Of a stretch of DNA of 64,000 bases, positions 35,427 through 45,000 are shown piece after piece. Each line of letters begins with the position of its first letter. Position 1 is the first letter of the stretch. A program made the translations under genes and the position numbers. This stretch comes from an uncultured Anaerolineae bacterium (GTDB lineage Bacteria; Chloroflexota; Anaerolineae; Promineifilales; Promineifilaceae). The stretch spans positions 1 through 64,000 of the forward strand of contig CALEAD010000007.1 of the NCBI GenBank assembly GCA_937943625.1, written 5' to 3'. The notes below the pieces were generated by a model. It saw nothing but the letters and a program-made list of their open reading frames with translations, searched no databases and had not been told where the DNA came from.

Positions 35427-35529
35427 TTTTGTTAAAAAAGGTTGGTTAGTTTGATGGTTGGTTCAAGGTGGCAAAGCGCGGGGTGCACGTAGTTGCCGCG
35501 TCTGGCTATTTTTGTATCATGGCCTGGTT

Positions 35530-37572
35530 ATGCAAAAGAGGGTTGGTTTTGCTCAACGATACGGCTGGCTGCTGTTAGTGCTGCTCACGGCCGTTTTCCT
35601 GCGCCTCTATCACCTGACCAGCGCCCCACCCGGCCTGACGCACGACGAAGCGGATCATGGCCTGACGGCGTGGCGCATTTTGTCCGAAGGTGCGCGCGAC
35701 ATCTACTTTCCGATAGGTTACGGCCGTGAACCACTTTACGACTACCTGACGGCCGGACTGATGGCGCTGCTTGGCCCCACGTATCTGGCCGGGCGGCTGG
35801 TCTCCGTCTTTGCCAGCCTGCTGGCGCTGGCGGCGCTGCACGCCTGGGTGGCGTTGGCCTTCGGCCGACGTGTGGCGCTGCTGACCTTGGCCGGCACGGC
35901 CGTTGCCTTTTGGCCCTTGATGACGGCGCGGCAAATGCTGCGCTCCAGCCTGCTGCCGCTACTGCTGACGCTGGCGGTGCTGCTGTTCTGGCGCGGGCTG
36001 TGCCAAGTAACGATTAGGGATTGGCGATTAGAGACTGGGCATCAATCGCCAATCTTAAAATTCCTCCTGGGTGGCATTTTTCTGGGGCTGTCATTTTATG
36101 TCTACCTGCCGGCGCGGGTGCTGTGGGTGTTGTTTCCACTGCTGTTGCTGTTTTGGGCGCTGACTGACCGGCCCTTGCTGTGGCGCGCCTGGCGGGGAAC
36201 GCTGGTGATGTTGAGTACGGCCGTTCTCGTGGCCGCCCCTCTCTTCCTCTACCTGGCGCGTAACCCGCAGCTAGAAGCGCGCGTGAGCGAGCTGAGCGCA
36301 CCGCTGCGCGCCGCTGCCCAGGGCAACTTCCAACCCCTGCTGCACAACAGCCTGGCCAGCCTGCATCTCTTCACCTTCAGCGGCGATACGGCCTGGCGGT
36401 ATAACATCCCCACACGCCCATTTTTCGACCCGCTTTGGGGGGCATTGTTTTATGCCGGCATCTTGCTGGCGCTTTATCCCCTCTTTCGCACGCCTGGCGG
36501 CCACGGGGTCGGGAAGTCACGCCGCCCCCCTGCCTTTTTCGCCCTGGCCTGGCTGCTGCTGGGCATGGCGCCCGTCCTAGTCACCGGCCCGGAGCTGGCC
36601 ACCACCCAGGCGATTGGCGCGCAGCCAGTGCTCTACCTCTTTCCGGCGCTGGCGCTGGCCAAGTTAGGAGATTGGGGGTTGAGAATTGGCAAAAAATCGT
36701 TCATCGCCCATCGCCAATGGCTAATCGCTTTTTTGCTGTTTAGCAGCACGGCCGTTTTCAGCGCGCGCGCCTACTTCTTTACCTGGGCCAACGCGCCGGA
36801 GGTGCGCGTACAGTACGAGACGACGCTGGTGACGGCGCTGCAATATCTGGCGCTGCGCCCGGCCGAGGGCGTAGCTATTTCCACCATTGCCCCCGCGCCA
36901 GAGCACAGCCCGGCGGTGGCGCGCATGGTGCTGCCCCACGCAGAACAAATTCGCTGGTTCGACGGCCGTTCCAGCCTGCTGCTGCCCCCCCAGGCGCAAA
37001 CGACGGTGCTCGTCCCCGACTTTGCCCCGCTGCCAGAGGGGATCATGCGGTATTGGGCAACGGCCGTACTCAGCGACACCCTGCCCATGCGCCCCACCGA
37101 CCCGGATCGTCCCGTAACCGTATACCAGATAGATACCTCCGCGGCGCTGGCGCAGTGGCAAACCCAATTTACGCCTCCACCTGCGCCCACCTTCCTGGGC
37201 GACGCGCTGCAATTTTTGGGCTATGATCTGCAAATGTCCGCACCGCACCCGGGCGACCTACTGCGCCTGGCCACGCTCTGGCAGGTGCGGCGCTCGCTGC
37301 CGCAGGCACAGTTATTCACCCACCTGTGGCCGGGTAGCGGCCAGCCGATGGCGCAACAGGATTTGTTGAGCGCGCCAGCGGCAAACTGGCGCGCGGGCGA
37401 TTTATTGATTCAGCTACACGAGTTTATTGTGCCAGAAACGGCCGTTGCCGTCCCTTATCAGCTCCTCATCGGCGGCTACGATCCCGTCAGCGGCACGCGC
37501 TTCCCCGTCACGCAAGGAGGCCAGCCTGCCGGCGACGCCATTATGCTGCAACCCATCATCTTGGAACCATGA
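35530..37572 (+). CDS. Integral membrane glycosyltransferase, GT39/ArnT-like (first of three)
   Basis: About 680 residues. The catalytic loop after helix 1 has LTSAPPGLTHDEADHGLTAW with the DE pair typical of lipid-linked sugar transferases (PMT/ArnT). Roughly eleven transmembrane helices follow, and a C-terminal outer domain of about 200 residues ends with LGDALQFLGYDLQMSAPHPG and VPYQLLIGGYDPVSGTRFPV. It would use a polyprenyl-phosphate sugar to glycosylate an envelope acceptor. Two stretches (36010-36055, encoding VTIRDWRLETGHQS, and 36663-36727, encoding GDWGLRIGKKSF) derive from dispersed CGCCAATCGCCAATC-type repeats inserted in frame. The stop overlaps the next start (ATGA). Confidence 0.8.
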   Translation: MQKRVGFAQRYGWLLLVLLTAVFLRLYHLTSAPPGLTHDEADHGLTAWRILSEGARDIYFPIGYGREPLYDYLTAGLMALLGPTYLAGRLVSVFASLLALAALHAWVALAFGRRVALLTLAGTAVAFWPLMTARQMLRSSLLPLLLTLAVLLFWRGLCQVTIRDWRLETGHQSPILKFLLGGIFLGLSFYVYLPARVLWVLFPLLLLFWALTDRPLLWRAWRGTLVMLSTAVLVAAPLFLYLARNPQLEARVSELSAPLRAAAQGNFQPLLHNSLASLHLFTFSGDTAWRYNIPTRPFFDPLWGALFYAGILLALYPLFRTPGGHGVGKSRRPPAFFALAWLLLGMAPVLVTGPELATTQAIGAQPVLYLFPALALAKLGDWGLRIGKKSFIAHRQWLIAFLLFSSTAVFSARAYFFTWANAPEVRVQYETTLVTALQYLALRPAEGVAISTIAPAPEHSPAVARMVLPHAEQIRWFDGRSSLLLPPQAQTTVLVPDFAPLPEGIMRYWATAVLSDTLPMRPTDPDRPVTVYQIDTSAALAQWQTQFTPPPAPTFLGDALQFLGYDLQMSAPHPGDLLRLATLWQVRRSLPQAQLFTHLWPGSGQPMAQQDLLSAPAANWRAGDLLIQLHEFIVPETAVAVPYQLLIGGYDPVSGTRFPVTQGGQPAGDAIMLQPIILEP

Positions 37573-39743
37573 GCCAGACAGCAAACAACCCATCCCACAC
37601 CCCCGCCAAAGATGCAGCACAGCTATCAGCCAATCGCGCTGCGCGCTTTGCGCCTTTGTGGTTAAGCCAACGCCTACGCAGCGAGAAAGTGCTGCTCCTG
37701 CTGCTGACGCTGCTGGCCCTGGCGCTGCGACTGTGGCGGCTAGAGCGCGTGCCCCCAGGCTGGCGCGATGATGAACTGATTGAGGCGCTGGTCATCTCGC
37801 AAAAAGTGCTCAACGGCGAACTGGCCTTCTTTTACCCCGATGCCTCTGGTCACGAGGCGCTGTACCACGTGCTGCACGCCCTGCTGCTGGCTGTGGCCGG
37901 CCCTACCGCATTTGGCATTCGTGGGGTGTCGGTGCTGGCAGGCACGCTGGCCGTGCCCCTCACCTACCTGGTGGGCAAGCGGCTGTTTCACCCCACGGTG
38001 GGCTGGGTGGCGGCGCTGGGGCTGGCCTTGAGCTTTTGGGGGCTGATGTATAGCCGCTTCGGTCTGCGCCACGTGCTGCTGCCCACGCTGGTGCTGGCGG
38101 CGTTTCTCTTCTTCTGGCAAAGTGTCATTAACGGCAGCAAGGCAGCGGAGCAGCGGAGAAACGCTGAAGCAGGCAATCGTCAATCGTCAATCCCCAATCC
38201 CCAATCCCCAATCCCCTACCTCCTCCTTTCCGCTCTCTTCGTGGCGCTGGGCTTCTACACCTACTTTGCCGGGCGGGGCGTGCCGCTGATTTTGCTCGCC
38301 TTTATGGGCTACGTCTGGCTGGCGTGGCGCGAGCTGTTCCGCCAGCAGTGGCGGCTTTGGGCGCTGTTCCTGGGCGTCACTTTCCTGCTGGCCCTGCCGC
38401 TGGCCCTCACCCTGCGGCAGCAGCCAGAGGCCGAGGGGCGCGTGGCCGAACTGGCCCTGCCGCTGGTCGAGGCGCGCCAGGGCAATTTTGCGCCGCTTAT
38501 CGAGTACACGCGCATCACCCTCAGCATGTTCCACAGCACCGGCGACGAGGAGTGGCTGTACAATATTCCCAACCGCCCGCTCTTCAGCCCCATTGGCGCG
38601 CTCTTTTTGTGGGCAGGCGTGCTGTGGACGGCGTGGCAGGCAGGTGGATTTTTGCTTTGGGATTTGGGATTGCGGATTGCTTCACGTTTCACGCCTCGCG
38701 TTTCACGTTTCACCTTTCCCGCTTCCCGCCTCAGGGACAACCAACTCCCCGCCGCCTTCCTGTTCATCTGGTGGCTGGCGGGCATTTCGCCAGCCTTCAT
38801 CAGCGTGCCGCCGGCCAGCCTGGGGCATACGCTGCTGGCGCAGCCGGCTACGTACCTGATGGCGGCGCTGCCGGTATGGCGCTTAGCGAGTAGCAATTGG
38901 CGCTGGAAACCAATCGCTCAGCGCCAATCGTTCAGCGCTGTTCTTCTGGCGCTGCTGCTGGTGGGGGGCATTGCCTGGCGCGATCTGCCCGATTATTTTG
39001 TGAATTGGCCGCAGCGGGGGATGGTGCGCTTTTTGTACCACGCCGATATTCGCGACGTGGCGCTTTATCTCAATGAAAACCCGGCGCTACAAGATTTTGG
39101 CATCGCGTGGCTGCTGGCAGGACCATGGGCGCGGCTGGCGCTGGCGCTGGACCTGGAACAGCCAACGGCCGTTTCCCTCCGCTGGTACCACCCCGAAAGA
39201 GCAATCATCCTGGAACCCGCCTTGAGCTTTGCCGGATACCCCAACGTAACGGCCGTTTATGCCGACATGCTGGTTCCCACGGGTGCACAGGCAGGCGGCT
39301 ATGTCCTCAGCCGCGTGCAGAGCGCGCCAGAAGCAGCCGCAGAAGCGGTTTGCTTTGCCAATGGGCTGTGCTGGCAAACGGCCGTATACGACGCCGCCAC
39401 CCATGCCCTCGACCTGACCTGGCGCGTGGGCCGCGAGCTAACCCTGCCTCCCTTTGTACTTATCAGCAACCCACCGCCGCCGGGGGTGTATAATGGACCG
39501 CGCCTGGCCGTCTTTGCGCAGTTGTGGGATGGCGACGGCCGTTTTCTCACTGGCGACGATGGCTTGTGGGTAGACCCGTACACCCTGCACCCTGGCGACC
39601 GCTTTATGCAGCGCCACTGGCTGCTTCCGCCCCAGGGCAGCCAGCCCACAACCATTGTCATTGGCCTGTACGACCCATTCACCGGCGCGCGCATTTTGAC
39701 AGAAGATGGACGCGAATTTGTGGAAATAGCAATTAGCGATTAG
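37569..39743 (+). CDS. Integral membrane glycosyltransferase, GT39/ArnT-like (second of three)
   Basis: A 724-residue protein with the same plan: helix 1, catalytic loop ERVPPGWRDDELIEALVISQ with DDE, about eleven helices, and a C-terminal beta domain ending LPPQGSQPTTIVIGLYDPFT. The start overlaps the preceding gene by 4 nt, so translation is coupled. In-frame repeat-derived segments lie at about 38143-38216 (KAAEQRRNAEAG, then QSSIPNPQSPIP) and 38650-38735 (LRIASRFTPRVSRFTFPASR); such sequences are intergenic elsewhere in the window. They fall between helices. Substrate unknown. Confidence 0.8.
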   Translation: MSQTANNPSHTPAKDAAQLSANRAARFAPLWLSQRLRSEKVLLLLLTLLALALRLWRLERVPPGWRDDELIEALVISQKVLNGELAFFYPDASGHEALYHVLHALLLAVAGPTAFGIRGVSVLAGTLAVPLTYLVGKRLFHPTVGWVAALGLALSFWGLMYSRFGLRHVLLPTLVLAAFLFFWQSVINGSKAAEQRRNAEAGNRQSSIPNPQSPIPYLLLSALFVALGFYTYFAGRGVPLILLAFMGYVWLAWRELFRQQWRLWALFLGVTFLLALPLALTLRQQPEAEGRVAELALPLVEARQGNFAPLIEYTRITLSMFHSTGDEEWLYNIPNRPLFSPIGALFLWAGVLWTAWQAGGFLLWDLGLRIASRFTPRVSRFTFPASRLRDNQLPAAFLFIWWLAGISPAFISVPPASLGHTLLAQPATYLMAALPVWRLASSNWRWKPIAQRQSFSAVLLALLLVGGIAWRDLPDYFVNWPQRGMVRFLYHADIRDVALYLNENPALQDFGIAWLLAGPWARLALALDLEQPTAVSLRWYHPERAIILEPALSFAGYPNVTAVYADMLVPTGAQAGGYVLSRVQSAPEAAAEAVCFANGLCWQTAVYDAATHALDLTWRVGRELTLPPFVLISNPPPPGVYNGPRLAVFAQLWDGDGRFLTGDDGLWVDPYTLHPGDRFMQRHWLLPPQGSQPTTIVIGLYDPFTGARILTEDGREFVEIAISD

Positions 39744-39786
39744 CCATTAGCTCATTGCTAATTGCCAATCGCCAATCGCTAATCAA
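39726..39786 (+). repeat. Low-complexity repeat of CGCCAATCGCTAATC type (family D)
   Basis: GCAATTAGCGATTAGCCATT, then GCTAATTGCCAATCGCCAAT and CGCTAATC, starting inside the last codons of the second glycosyltransferase. Relatives occur in intergenic gaps (5800-5860, 13872-13916, 51206-51245, 52320-52390) and inside neighbouring coding regions. Confidence 0.65.
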
Positions 39787-39795
39787 GATTGACCC

Positions 39796-42048
39796 ATGCA
39801 GCAAGAACGCCTGGCACGCATCGCCATCAGCCTGATACTGGCCCTCTTTGTGGCCGTCAGCTTTGCCTATAGCGTGGTGAACCCACTGCACGAGGCCACG
39901 GACGAGCTACGCCATTACCGCTTTGTGCGTTACGTGGCCACCGAGCGCGCCTTGCCGGTGCAAACGGTGGAAGGCTGCCGCACGCAGGCACATCACCCGC
40001 CGCTTTACTACGTGGGCGCGGCACTGCTGACGGCCTGGATTGATACAGGCCGCCCGGTCTGCTACGCGCCGCCGCAAAACCCTTTTTGGGCGTATCGCTA
40101 TTGGGAAGTGGGCGTAGACAACAAAAACCAATACCTGCACGGCGCTGACGAGGCGTGGCCCTGGCACGGTGAGGCGCTGGCAGCGCATCTGGCGCGGGCG
40201 CTAAATGTGCTGATTGGCGCGGGGGTGGTGTGGCTGACCTGGGCGATTGCGCGCGCCATCTGGCCAAAACGGCCGTTTCTGGCGGTGGGGTCGGCTGCGT
40301 TTGTGGCGTTTAACCCGATGTTTGCCTACATGGCGGGGGCGATTAACAACGACATTATTGCCGCCTTTAGCGGCGCCGCTATCACCCTGGGCTGTGTGCG
40401 CCTGCTGCGCGACGAGCGCGGCCTGAGCCGCCGCTGGGGTCTGATTCTGGGCGCGCTGCTAGGTCTGGCGCTGCTGAGCAAGTTTAATTTGCTGGCGATG
40501 GCGCTGACACTGGAAACGGCCGTTACCTGGGTAGCCTGGCGCAAAAAGCAATGGCGACGGTGGTGGGAAACAAACATTGCCCTGGCGCTGGCGGCAACGG
40601 CCGTGTCTGGCTGGTGGTTCGTGCGCAATCTGCTGCTCTACGGTGAACCAACCGGCGTGGAGCGGCTGACAGAGCTGTGGGGCGTGCGCAACCCCACCGA
40701 AAGTTGGGGCGTGGCCATTTTTGAGCTACCCTACGTCTGGACCAGCCTGTGGGGGCGCTTTGGCTATGGCCAGATTCCCCTGCCCCAGGTCATCTATGAT
40801 GGGCTGTGGTGGTTTAGCCTGTTTGCCCTGGCCGGGCTGGCGCTGCCCCTGCTGCGCCGCCGCCGCGAGCTGCAAGAGGCGGGGTTTCCCCTGGCGCTGC
40901 TGGCGCTCAACGTGGCGCTTTTTTTCGCCGTCATCTTCAACTATTTGCTTATCAGCCCCGCCGGGCCAATGGGGCGCTTCTTCTTCCCCGCCCAGCCCTC
41001 GCTGGCCATTTTGCTTTTCTTTGGCCTCAGCCAGTGGGGAGAATTAATTGGTAACCAAGTGCCAATGGTCAAGCGTCAACTTCTCCTGGCCGTTTTAGCT
41101 AATCTCGCCATGCTTGCGCTCTCGCTAGTGGCGCTGTTTGGCTATCTGGCGCCAGCCTATGCGCGCCCGCCCGCCTTTAGCGATGCGGAGCTGCCTAACC
41201 GCGTGGACGCGCAGTTTGATGGCTTTGTGCGGCTGCGGGGGTATGCGGTGGCGCCAACGGCCGTTTCCCCTGGCGGTTACATTGACATAAAATTGTACTG
41301 GGAAGTGAACGGCCGTCCGCCCGGCAACTTTTTGCTCTTCATCCACCTGCAAGACAACGTGGGCATGGTGGCGCAGCGCGACACCCACCCCGGTTTGGGT
41401 AACTTTCCCAGCAGCCTGTGGCAGCCCGGCGACCGCTTTGTGGAATCTATTCGCCTCTATTTGCCGGAAACGGCCTACGCACCCGCTCAGGCCACACTCC
41501 GCATGGGGCTGTACGCGCCGGTCGAGGGCTACCGCCTGGGCATCACCGCCGCCGACGGCGCGGGGCTTGGCGACGCCTTTGAACTGGAGCAGGTGGCCAT
41601 TTTGCCGCTGCCGGGTGATTATGCCAACACGCAAAATCAGAACTTCAACAACGAAATTCGCCTGGTGGGGTACGAGTATGACCGGCGCATTCTGGCCGCA
41701 GGTGAGCCGCTGCGGCTGCGGCTGTATTGGCAAGCGTTGATGGATAGCCCGCCTGATTATGACATTGAGGTGGCGCTGCGCCAGCCGCCAGGAGAAGCGT
41801 GGCATCAGGTGTGGGGCATGGCGGCGCGTCCACCCCGCCCTACCTCCCAGTGGCGCGCCGGTGAGTTTGTTGTGACAGAGCACATGCTGGAAACGGCCGT
41901 TGCCCCCGGCGATTACCTGGTGCACGTTGCACTTGTTGACGCGGCAAGCAGAAAAGCGCAAAATATCGTAGGCGAAGGTGGCTACTGGATTGACGACCAT
42001 CTGCTTTTGGCCAGGGTGAAAATAATTTCTGGTGAGTATCGTGAGTAA
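39796..42048 (+). CDS. Large integral membrane glycosyltransferase-like protein (third of three)
   Basis: A 750-residue membrane protein. SVVNPLHEATDELRHYRFVR holds an acidic pair after the first helix and AHHPPLYYVGAALL resembles the DUF2142/ArnT-like group. About eleven helices are followed by two beta-sandwich domains outside the membrane, near 480-600 (GFVRLRGYAVAPTAVSPGGY) and 610-740 (NEIRLVGYEYDRRILAAGEP). The same domain seems to occur once at the end of each of the two preceding genes. It ends 17 nt inside the start of the histidine kinase gene. It probably adds sugars to envelope polymers; acceptor and donor unknown. Confidence 0.75.
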   Translation: MQQERLARIAISLILALFVAVSFAYSVVNPLHEATDELRHYRFVRYVATERALPVQTVEGCRTQAHHPPLYYVGAALLTAWIDTGRPVCYAPPQNPFWAYRYWEVGVDNKNQYLHGADEAWPWHGEALAAHLARALNVLIGAGVVWLTWAIARAIWPKRPFLAVGSAAFVAFNPMFAYMAGAINNDIIAAFSGAAITLGCVRLLRDERGLSRRWGLILGALLGLALLSKFNLLAMALTLETAVTWVAWRKKQWRRWWETNIALALAATAVSGWWFVRNLLLYGEPTGVERLTELWGVRNPTESWGVAIFELPYVWTSLWGRFGYGQIPLPQVIYDGLWWFSLFALAGLALPLLRRRRELQEAGFPLALLALNVALFFAVIFNYLLISPAGPMGRFFFPAQPSLAILLFFGLSQWGELIGNQVPMVKRQLLLAVLANLAMLALSLVALFGYLAPAYARPPAFSDAELPNRVDAQFDGFVRLRGYAVAPTAVSPGGYIDIKLYWEVNGRPPGNFLLFIHLQDNVGMVAQRDTHPGLGNFPSSLWQPGDRFVESIRLYLPETAYAPAQATLRMGLYAPVEGYRLGITAADGAGLGDAFELEQVAILPLPGDYANTQNQNFNNEIRLVGYEYDRRILAAGEPLRLRLYWQALMDSPPDYDIEVALRQPPGEAWHQVWGMAARPPRPTSQWRAGEFVVTEHMLETAVAPGDYLVHVALVDAASRKAQNIVGEGGYWIDDHLLLARVKIISGEYRE

Positions 42049-45000
42049 GGAACGAGTTACGCAGCTTCAGGTCATTTTGGTGAGTTTGCTATTAGCAGCA
42101 ACGGCCGTGATCTACGTACTGCTGCCGCTCAACGCCCTGCGCTGGGCGCAACAACCCTTCCCCGGTTTTCTGCTCGACCCCAACCTGGTGATCAGTGACG
42201 GGGGGGAAAAAAGCTGGCCGACCAAACTGTTGGCCGAACCACCCGCCTATCCAGAACGGGTTACGGCCGTTGACGGCATTCCTGTGCCAGACCAGGCCAG
42301 CTACAACCAGCTACTGGCCACCTACCAGGTGGGCGACCGCGTCACCTTCACCCTGGCGCAGCCGCCAGACAGCTCCATCATTCCGCCGCGAACGCCAGAA
42401 CGCCCCACACGCCAGCTTACAATTGAACTGTTCCACCTGAGCAACACTGACTTGTGGAATCAATTCTGGCTGGTATATCTGGTTGGGCTTTTCTTCTTTG
42501 TGGTAGGCGCATGGACTTTTGCCGTGCGCCCCCAGGCAGAAGCAGCGCAAACATTTGCCGTGTTCACGGCGCTGGCGGCGCTAACGGCCGGTTGCCTGTT
42601 TGACATGAACAGCACGCAGCAGTTCGTGCGCATCTGGATAGCTGCTATTTCGCTCGTGGGCAGCGCCGCGCTGTTACTCTCACTCATATTTCCTCACCAG
42701 CCTCGCCTGTTGATGCAATACCCCTGGCTTAAGTGGCTGGTGATATTACCGGCCGTTTTGCTGACCCTGTGGGGCCAGCTCTGGCTCAACCCAGGGTCTG
42801 ATCCCTGGGCTTACGCCATCCCCTGGCGCTACACCTACCTGTTGAACGCCCTGGCGCTTCTGCTGGCCATTGGCGTCACCGCCTACCGCAGCATCGCTTC
42901 TCCTTCGGCGCTGGCACGGCAGCAGGCGCAAATTATTCTTGTGGGCAGTCTCCTCGCCTTCTTACCCCTCATTATTCTTTTCTTAAGCATGGCGTTTACG
43001 TTACAGTTGAGCTGGCTAACGCAGGCGCTGTACGTGCCGCCTATTGTGCTTTACCCACTGACTATTGGCTACACCATAATTCGTTACCGGCTGCTGGAAA
43101 TAGACCTGGTGTTGCGGCGCGGCATTCCGGCAGTGGTGGTGCTGGCGCTGCTGGTAGGCGCTCTGGCGCTTCTGTTCAACGGGTTGAGCATTGCCTTTGG
43201 CGCAGAAATGGGGCCGTTGAATAATCCGCTGTTCACGGCCGTTTTGATGATTCTCCTCCTGTTGCTGTTCAACCCGCTGCGCACCTGGTTCCAGCAAGAG
43301 CTGGACCAGCTTCTTTTCCGCCAGCCGGTGGCGTTAGACGGTCTGCTGCGTGATTACAGCCGGGATTTGACAACGGCCGTCACCATCGAGCAGGTCACCC
43401 AGACAGCGCTGAACTATGCCAACAAGGCCATTCCAGACTGCACCACATACCTGTATCTACCCGATGACCGTACCGCCTGTTACCGCGAAGTGAGCAACGG
43501 CGCCGGTGCGCAAATCCCCTTTAGCTCCCCCCTGGTAAGCTATCTGCGCCATGAATCTGGTGTGGTTGATCTGGTTGAAGAACGCACCTGGCCAAAAGAG
43601 GTTTTGTCGTGCCGTGAGCAGATTTTGGCTATGAAGATTTCTACCCTGGCGCCGATTAACAATGGTCAAGACCTGCTAGGTTGGCTGGCGCTGCCACCCA
43701 GGCAAGACGGACGGCCGTTTCGCGGCAGCGAGCTAACCTTTCTCACTGCTCTGGCCAATCAGTCGCTCATCGCTCTGGAACGCGCAAACGTCGTCCGCCG
43801 TTTGGAAATGCGTCTGGTAGAACAAGACCGCCTCAGCCAGTTTTCGCAGGCGCTCAATTTCACCCTTGACTTCGATGATTTACTGGAGCTGGTGTATACC
43901 AATTACCAGCGCATGTTTGAGGTGGCCAGCCTGTACGTTCACTTGCGCAATCGTGAAACCGGCGCCCTGTATACCGCATTCTATGTGGAAGGGGATGAGC
44001 GCTATACGCAGCGCGAAGGGCTACAGCAGGTGGTGCAAGATGAGCGGCTGTGGCAAACGCTGCACACGGGACAAATGTGGCTGGAAGTAGCCGACAACCG
44101 CTCTTGGGTCATGGCTCCGCTCAATGCCGGCCCAGATACATTGGGCATTTTGCAGGCAGAAGTCCCCTATGCGCTGCAAGAAGCAGACCGGCAGCTTTTC
44201 ATGGTCTTTGCCGACAGAACGGCCGTTGCCCTGGACCGCCTGTACGCCAACCAACAGCTACAAAAGCGCGCGCAACAGCTAGAAATCCTGAATCAGGTCA
44301 CCCTTTCCCTGGCCACCACCCGCGAGCTAAACCCGCTGCTCAACCTCATCCTGGACAAAGCGATTGAACTGCTCGACACCGAAGCGGGCACAATCATGCT
44401 CAGCCACGAAGACAGCGGTGAGCTAGAGTTCCGCGTGGTGCGCGGCCCGGCCAGCCAGGAACTCACCGGCAAACGGTTGCCCGTGGGCACCGGGTTAGCC
44501 GGTCGCGTGGCCCAATCCGGGCGCCCTGTCATTGTTAACCGTGTGCAGGACGATCAGCGTTGGTTTTCCCAGGTAGATGCCGTCACTTCCTTTCAGAGCA
44601 ATGCGATTCTCACGGTGCCCCTCATTCGCGAAAGCAGCGTGCCAGGCGTTTTGCAAGTGATCAACAAACGCAACGGCGCCCCTTTCACGGAAGAGGACCA
44701 GCAGTTGCTCATGGCCTTTGCCGGCCAGGCCGTTGTGGTGATGGAAAATGCGCGCCTGCTGCAACAAACAGACCAGGCGCTGCAAGAGCGCGTGAATGAG
44801 CTTTTCCTGCTGCAACAGCTCGACCGCGACCTGAACACCACGCTGGAACTCAATCGCGTTCTTGGTCTAACGCTGGACTGGGCACTGCGCGTTTGCCGCG
44901 GCACGGCCGGCATTGTGCTGCTGCTCGATGAACAGCGCAACGTGCTCACCTATGCCGCATACGGCTATGACCCAGACTTTGACTTTGACCAGGTGATGCA

